Shown: positions 58,007 to 64,000 of the stretch, piece after piece
Layout: every line of letters begins with the position of its first letter
Numbering within the stretch: position 1 is the first letter of the stretch
Assembly: GCA_030737835.1 (NCBI GenBank)
Contig: CM060855.1
Location: 12,557,927 to 12,621,926 of the forward strand
DNA: 64,000 bases
Direction of reading: 5' to 3'
DNA from: Acorus gramineus
Taxonomy: Eukaryota; Streptophyta; Magnoliopsida; Acorales; Acoraceae
Notes under the pieces: generated by a model
Told to the model about the DNA's origin: nothing
Databases searched by the model: none
Seen by the model: the letters and a program-made list of their open reading frames with translations, nothing else
Program-made: the position numbers and the translations under genes

Positions 58007-61000
58007 TCATGCAGACTTTTGCTTTGCCGATGCCGAGGCATGCTGTGAAAGGGTCCTGTGGCCCGCAAATACCAAGAAGATGCCGAGGAAACTAAGGAAC
58101 TTCAACGTGGTGAAAAGGTCCAGCTGTGGATGGAAAAACATTGAATCAATAAAATCCAAATTGAAGGTGAAAGGTAAAATGAAATGTTAGTGCAAACTAG
58201 GGAGGTGAGCAAACCTTCAGCCAAAAAAGAAGGTATAAAATAAGGACTCCTGCAATGCCCGCATGAAAAAGGATGGAGAATGTGGCGGGTAAGGCTGCTG
58301 AGGGGAAGTTCTTCAAGTTCACCCCCAATCTCATTAACTGTTTATAAGGAGATAAACAGAGGAAAAAGAAACATGATATATTCATCTTGAATCACAATAG
58401 TATGGGGAAAAAAGTTCATTAATTAAAAAAAATGAAGGCTCTTCAATGGCTATCTAATAAGGCTGAAAAAAAAATTTAGACTACCTGGAACCAATTTAAT
58501 TAAAATATATTGAATCATGGAGCATGACTGTAAGACCAAAATTTGGATCTCTGCCAAACGAAGACATTTTGACAGCTATCTAGTAAGATCATTACAAAAG
58601 TTGTTCAATTGTTTGATCTTTGAGCACGTGATGCAATTTTTAATTCACAAGACTCTGATTGTAGATTGAGTATGATGCATGCATCATTCTAAAGAGTTCC
58701 ATTTAGTAATGTACTATTAATGTAGTTATCTAGTAGACATCCTAGGTAATAATCACACACACACACATACACAGGTGACAATGACTTGGATCTAAATTTA
58801 AACTACCGTGATATAAATGGATGTTGCATTATAAGTTTATGACACAGGAATCTACCAAGTTATTCATAAGTTTGAGAATTCAGTTCCACAACCAAAGAAA
58901 CTAACTTTATAGATTTCACTTGATCTAGAACTTAAAACAAAAGAAATGATAGAATTCCATAAGAGCTAATATCAGTATAGATTTGCCAAATAGATCAACC
59001 AATAATCAGATAACTGAGTGAAATACTTGAGAAATTGGACAATACACCAGGAAACAATGGTTATGTGCTTGCAAAATTCGGGAATACTGCAGTGGATAGA
59101 TTTTAAATTTTAATTAAATTGGTACACAATAGGTACAATGTCTATTTAGTGAGTGGATATTTCCAATGGGAGAAAGGAGACTTACCCCGATCAGGAAGCC
59201 CAAAAATGGTAGAAGAGCAGCAGCCAAGAATGCATAAGAAAGCTCTTGAGGTGGACGCTTCTCAGGCGCCCTGAAGATGTGGGATATCTCTGGTTTTGGT
59301 CCAAACTGAGAGTATGGGTCAAGCAGTGGCACAGGAGGATGTGATGCTTTCTCGGAAGGTTCAGGTAACTGTAGGTCAATGTGCCCCAGGGATTTTAAGA
59401 ATGAGTTTTCCTGCAGTATAGAAGAAAGGAATAATCAGTGATACCCACTATGAGATCTAGAAAGATGATTAAAAAAACAGAAGATGACGATTTACCATAG
59501 AAATATCACCGACTGCAAGTTCAATATCATATTTCCCTGAAAGATAATAGAACTTCTCAACCAGAGCAAGAAGATCCTGCAACAAGAAATAGCACGGAGG
59601 AGTGCACATGTTATTTCATAGTGAAGCATTATAAATGACATTGTGTACAAGCAAACATTAGCCTAGGAGGATACTGTACCAGTTTTATTTCAAACAGTTT
59701 TCCAGAATTCTTCAATACAAAAATATGTTCGACCTTTGTTTCATGTCTCAGTTTAAGAAACACCTGCGATCAAATATTTTGAGTCCCACCGTGAACAACT
59801 TGAGAAAACAAGCATATGGAAGGTTGCACTAACCAACGAACCTGATGCGGCTTAAAGGCATGGCCAAGAGGAGTGGTCAATTGAAAAGACAAGATTATCT
59901 TCTGAAGGTGGTCTGCTGAGAGTGACACCACATTGTCTTTTGATAAATCCAAACTGGAAAAAAAAGGATACAGAAACATGAAACCGGAAAATAATCCCTT
60001 TTAGCTTAATCTTCTTCTAATTTTACTCGATTCAGCATGATAGTGCTACCATGAGAATTTATTTACTATTAGTTTCTCCACAAAAGGTCAGTGCTCACAA
60101 ACTAAATTGACTAAATCACATGAAAGCTACAAATTGTTTATTATCTCACAAACTAAATTTATTACATCACATGAAAGCTAAATCACATCTGCAAAAGGAG
60201 CATGCATCTTGCATTGCATAGACAATAAATGAGAGATAGATAATTTACTATCTTCATGTCTAATTTATGCTCATAGCTGTGGATAAAAATGCGACAGTAT
60301 ATACATTACAGGCATTCTTCTAATCGCCACTCATCATCACTGCAAATCATAAATTCGAATAATGACATTAGAAGAAAAAAAATACAAACTCAATAATTTA
60401 CTTTTGCTTGGTCTCGACAGCATCAACATCACTATCCAGAACAGCAATCTCTGCACTTTCGATCTTGATGAGTCCAGTGTAATATATAAATGCTTGAATC
60501 TGGCCTCCAGTTGCACAAACATGTTTATGCTCGGGATCATGTAATGAAATCTGCACATATCATCATCCAGAATCATTCAGGAACATTAGGAAGAGTTATA
60601 AACTAGTGGAAGAAACCTTTACAACTATATCTACAAAAAAAAAACACTACCATTACCTCGAAAACAAATAAATATTTACCAACATCCATGCTCGTTGGTA
60701 AGATATCCAAGGAATGGAAAGAGCTCTCTGGATCAAACTTGAGTTCCTGCATTACAAAAGCATCATATAAAACCATATCAAGAACCCACAGAGAGTTTAA
60801 CTTCATCCCAAAATCAGTAAGAGCTGGTAAAATGCATGCCAAGATAACAGACCAAAAATCCAGCAAGGAAATGGAATGTTGTTTTTTGAGAATAGCAAAG
60901 ATATGGAACTTAATGAAGAAAAAAGAAAGATGAAGAAAAAGGGAATTATTCAAATTATGTGTGATGTTATACCTGGTGTGCAAGTACAGGGCTGCTCTTT

Positions 61001-64000
61001 GAATCAAGTCTAGAAGCTTGCACGAGTTTGACAGTTAACGGAGGTGAATCAGACCCCAGAACTGTGGTCACTTTAACCTGAAATGAATGAGAAGAATCGG
61101 AAAGACTATTATATCCAGAATATCCACAATATGATGCTTCTTCTTTTGTTGCCAATATAATATAAATAAACTGCTATCTGCATATCATTCCCGCCCACTA
61201 TAAATTGATTATTTACTAGCCAAACAGGTGTAAACAGTTAATACTGGCGATATCGAGCATGTCATCATGATCAACATACCCTGTAACCTTCTGAGGCCCA
61301 GTGACATCATCGAATTTATCATCGAGTATAATCTTACTCATATGAAGCTAATTATATTCATTAAGCATCATGAGTGTAGATTTACTCAAATGAAGCTAAC
61401 TATATTCATTAAGCATTACGAGTATAGTTTTACTCGTGTGAAGCTACTTATATTCATTAAGCATTATGAGTACAGTTTTACCTATGTGAAGCTAATTATA
61501 CTAATTAAGCATCATAGCATTCAGATTCCCAAATGTAAATAAAGGTCAACAAATCATCTTACAACTGCTTTCAGAAGTACTGCCCGTAGGGAAAAAACCA
61601 AGCATGCTCAATAATACAATGATATGTAAGAGGAAAAAGTTTAGAAAGAAAACAATCCCACACCTTCAGTTGATCATTCGAAGTAGATGAAAGTACGGCG
61701 GTCGGAAGTGACAGAATCAGAGGCACAGCCAATCTGTATCAGAAGGACATGGAAACAAGCTCTTGAGCTAATTGATGCATAATCCAATGATAATCCAAAA
61801 TGCAACTAGATTGAAATGAAAACTACCCATCAGCTAGATCTTCAATGGATGTAACTTGAAGGATTTCTATGCTATCGTGTTTTGTTTTCCTTTATCTATT
61901 TTCTATTTTGATCTTTTCCTTTTCCGGAGATCCCTCGTCTCCATTTTTGTGCGATGGGTGATATTTCTCATATGAAACTCCAATCCTTTATCCAAAGAAA
62001 AAAAGTCTCCGATATCAAAATAAACTTCATCCCATTACTGACATGTTCCTAGGTGTACAACAAATCTCCAGACGGTCAAGATGATATTTGTGATTTGTCT
62101 CATTCAAATTTTGTTTAAAAAAAAGTGACATCCCAAGGCATGACATAAACAGAAGTGAACCACTAACAGCATTCTTGTGCTTTCTTGTTCCACTTCACAC
62201 TATTTGAGCTTCAAATGAACTGTTGGAGCAAAGTCAAATAGTTCAACTTGTATTCTATGCAAGGAGCAAGGGTTATAGTAACAACTAACAACTTGGAATA
62301 ACTGAAACTCCAAAAGTTTATCAAACCTTTTTTTGGACAAAACCATCTGAAGAGTCCCAAATATTACAAATATCATAGTTAAATTCTAAAACATCAAAAC
62401 TTTACTTGCCTATTGTCTTCCAGGCATACTAATGATTCTATCTGGTTGTAGAAGTCTTTTGTGGTTCCAGGAATTCCAATACTCAGAAAGAAGTTTGCTA
62501 ATCCCAAAATTTCGTCACCTGGAATCTGCAAATCCAAAAAAGCGTGAGAAGTTAGTAAAATGAAATGAATAGAGAAGAACAAAGAGACATTAAGAAAATA
62601 TATCATGCAGCTTCAAGCATAGCAATTCACACCTTTAGCCTACCAGACGTCACAGCTGCAAATGCAGTTAAACCTCGTACTACTGAAGCAGAAGTTGAGA
62701 GAGGGCTCTGGTGCTCAGCATCAAACTTCTCATCAAAGTATAAAGCTCCATCATCTACATCAGGAAAAACTAAAATCAACATACAGAAAGTACATGTCCA
62801 CTTTAAAAACCTAAAATCAACATACAGAAAGTAATACAGGTTGGAATAAAAATGTAATGACTGCACATACCATAGCTCTCAATACTATCAAACAGCTTCC
62901 TAATATCATTTTTAACAATCCCGATCTGCCAAGGAAAATACATTGGATCAGAAAACATGACTTGGTAAGTCATTGTAAAGAAGTAGCACATAAGCACAAA
63001 TTTAGAAACACGCAATCTGAATCACAGTGTGAAAAAACACAATCAGACAAAGCATGTATTTGATTTCAAAGAATTGCCAATGAACACTAGGTTTTTATTT
63101 ATTGAAGTGGTAGGCACCCTACCTCGATTTCATTAAGAAAAGGAAGAAGTTGCCCAAAGCATATAAGCCAATGAACATTAGTTATGATTCATTAAAGAAA
63201 ATAATAAACAACAAAACCAAATATCAAAGCCAGAATCCAAATTCTGTTAGGAAATTAGCTTAAATAGTGAAGACATCCAACATATAACAAAATATTCAGT
63301 TACAAGCAAAAACACGTCTTTTTTTTTTGTTGTGCATACTACTAACACCCGTAGGCACAAGTTGGAAAATTCTTCCCCAAATTTGAACCATTTCAATCTC
63401 CATTAGGTCCTCATTCTTCAGTACCAAATAGATTTTGGGGCCGTATATACTCAAGATTTAGTACTATCTTATGAAGTGAACCATCTATAGGAAAAGTTAA
63501 TCATGTACGGGGAAAGTAGTTATCAATCTCAAAGGTTGAGTGATAAGCAAACAGGAGACATAAGCTTTGAGTTGCAAAGGAACTCAACTACTTGACTATA
63601 AACTTTTCAACCTGCTTCAATGCAGATAATGTGTGAGTTGCATTATAAATTATAATCTATGACATTTCAGATTATAAACAATATGTTGGTACATAATATT
63701 TCAATTTCCTGGAACTTCCAATAAATTTCTTCAGAAATGGAAATGTAAACACAGTTTTGTTCCAGGTACCACTCAGACTATAATGTTTATCTAAGTCAGT
63801 GAGGGATAAAGGAAGAAAATCATTGCACAACATCATCCAGAAAGTCTTACCATAGACTGATCAATATCAGAATCAGCCAAAGATACAACTCCAGCAAGCG
63901 CTTCAAGTGCCAACCCTGTGGACGTATCCAATGTCAAACAGGGTCAATGGCTCAGTGCATACAAAAACAAATTATTCATCTGCAGACCTACTTTCAGCAT
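58007..64000 (-). CDS. HAP6 (RPN2): Ribophorin II / oligosaccharyltransferase subunit 2, 3' part of gene
   Basis: Subunit of the ER-membrane oligosaccharyltransferase that transfers the glycan to Asn during N-glycosylation; homologue of human RPN2 and Arabidopsis HAP6. Exons in gene order: 63915-63851, 62925-62871, 62754-62633, 62525-62410, 61733-61664, 61077-60973, 60746-60657, 60550-60402, 59953-59842, 59763-59680, 59576-59496, 59410-59186, 58337-58215, 58123-58007. They encode 503 residues, from [20 protein letters not shown] to SASAKQKSA; about 190 N-terminal residues including the signal peptide lie outside. Diagnostic segments are [20 protein letters not shown] and three C-terminal membrane helices ([56 protein letters not shown]). 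The intron 62409-61734 has a GC donor (AG|GCAAGT) if the reading frame is to hold; the others are GT-AG. The end of a further exon lies at about 63987-64000, but its splice donor cannot be settled from this window. Confidence 0.93.
61339..61518. repeat. Minisatellite, 48-base unit, about 3.7 copies, intronic
   Basis: Four successive units each contain GTGAAGCTAATTATATTCAT-like sequence, then TAAGCATTATGAGTACAGTT-like sequence. It lies in the ribophorin II intron between the exons at 61733-61664 and 61077-60973. Because 48 is a multiple of three a repeating 16-residue open frame results on the plus strand, but it has no start context or family match and is not called a gene. Confidence 0.85.

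Noticed and set aside
61267-61542. 91-codon frame with 16-residue repeats
   Set aside because: Created by a 48-base minisatellite inside an intron of ribophorin II. The open frame follows from the period being a multiple of three.

Overview
The window is nuclear DNA of a flowering plant. The evidence is multi-exon genes with GT-AG introns, families known from land plants, plant-type Copia and Gypsy retrotransposons, LINE relics and many small inverted-repeat elements in AT-rich intergenic DNA. The species cannot be named from sequence alone. The 5' ends of the genes are strongly GC-rich and later exons are AT-rich, a gradient best known from monocots and some early-diverging angiosperms, but this is only a hint.

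Four protein genes are supported. (1) 6095-17486, plus strand: a 22-exon gene for a 1211-residue protein of the plant family annotated (misleadingly) as 'pesticidal crystal cry8Ba-like', with a possible C2-like segment and a long helical C-terminal half. (2) 18931-31253, minus strand: a six-exon gene for a 238-residue plant protein of unknown function. Its 9.3 kb first intron holds a 4.9 kb Copia element and a 2.9 kb deleted Gypsy element. (3) 37959-38906, minus strand: an intronless mitochondrial carrier of the DIC/UCP5 type. (4) 58007 to the window end, minus strand: the C-terminal 503 residues of ribophorin II (OST subunit 2), whose 5' exons lie beyond the window. Genes 1 and 2 converge, with about 1.4 kb between their stop codons.

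Layout: 1-5.7 kb is transposon-rich intergenic DNA (foldback element, hAT-type and Tourist-type non-autonomous elements). 5.7-17.8 kb is gene 1. 18.9-31.3 kb is gene 2 with its nested insertions. 31.6-37.9 kb holds a LINE relic and small elements. 38-39.3 kb is the carrier and its promoter. 39.3-58 kb is a gene desert containing LINE debris, a hAT-type element, a TIR element present twice, a probable solo LTR and a second foldback copy. 58-64 kb is ribophorin II.

The genes are unrelated housekeeping functions and do not form a pathway. The most unusual structure is the family of near-perfect foldback elements (65-941 and 53971-54898). I found no evidence of a new multi-gene system. No tRNA, rRNA, CRISPR array or known microRNA precursor was recognised.
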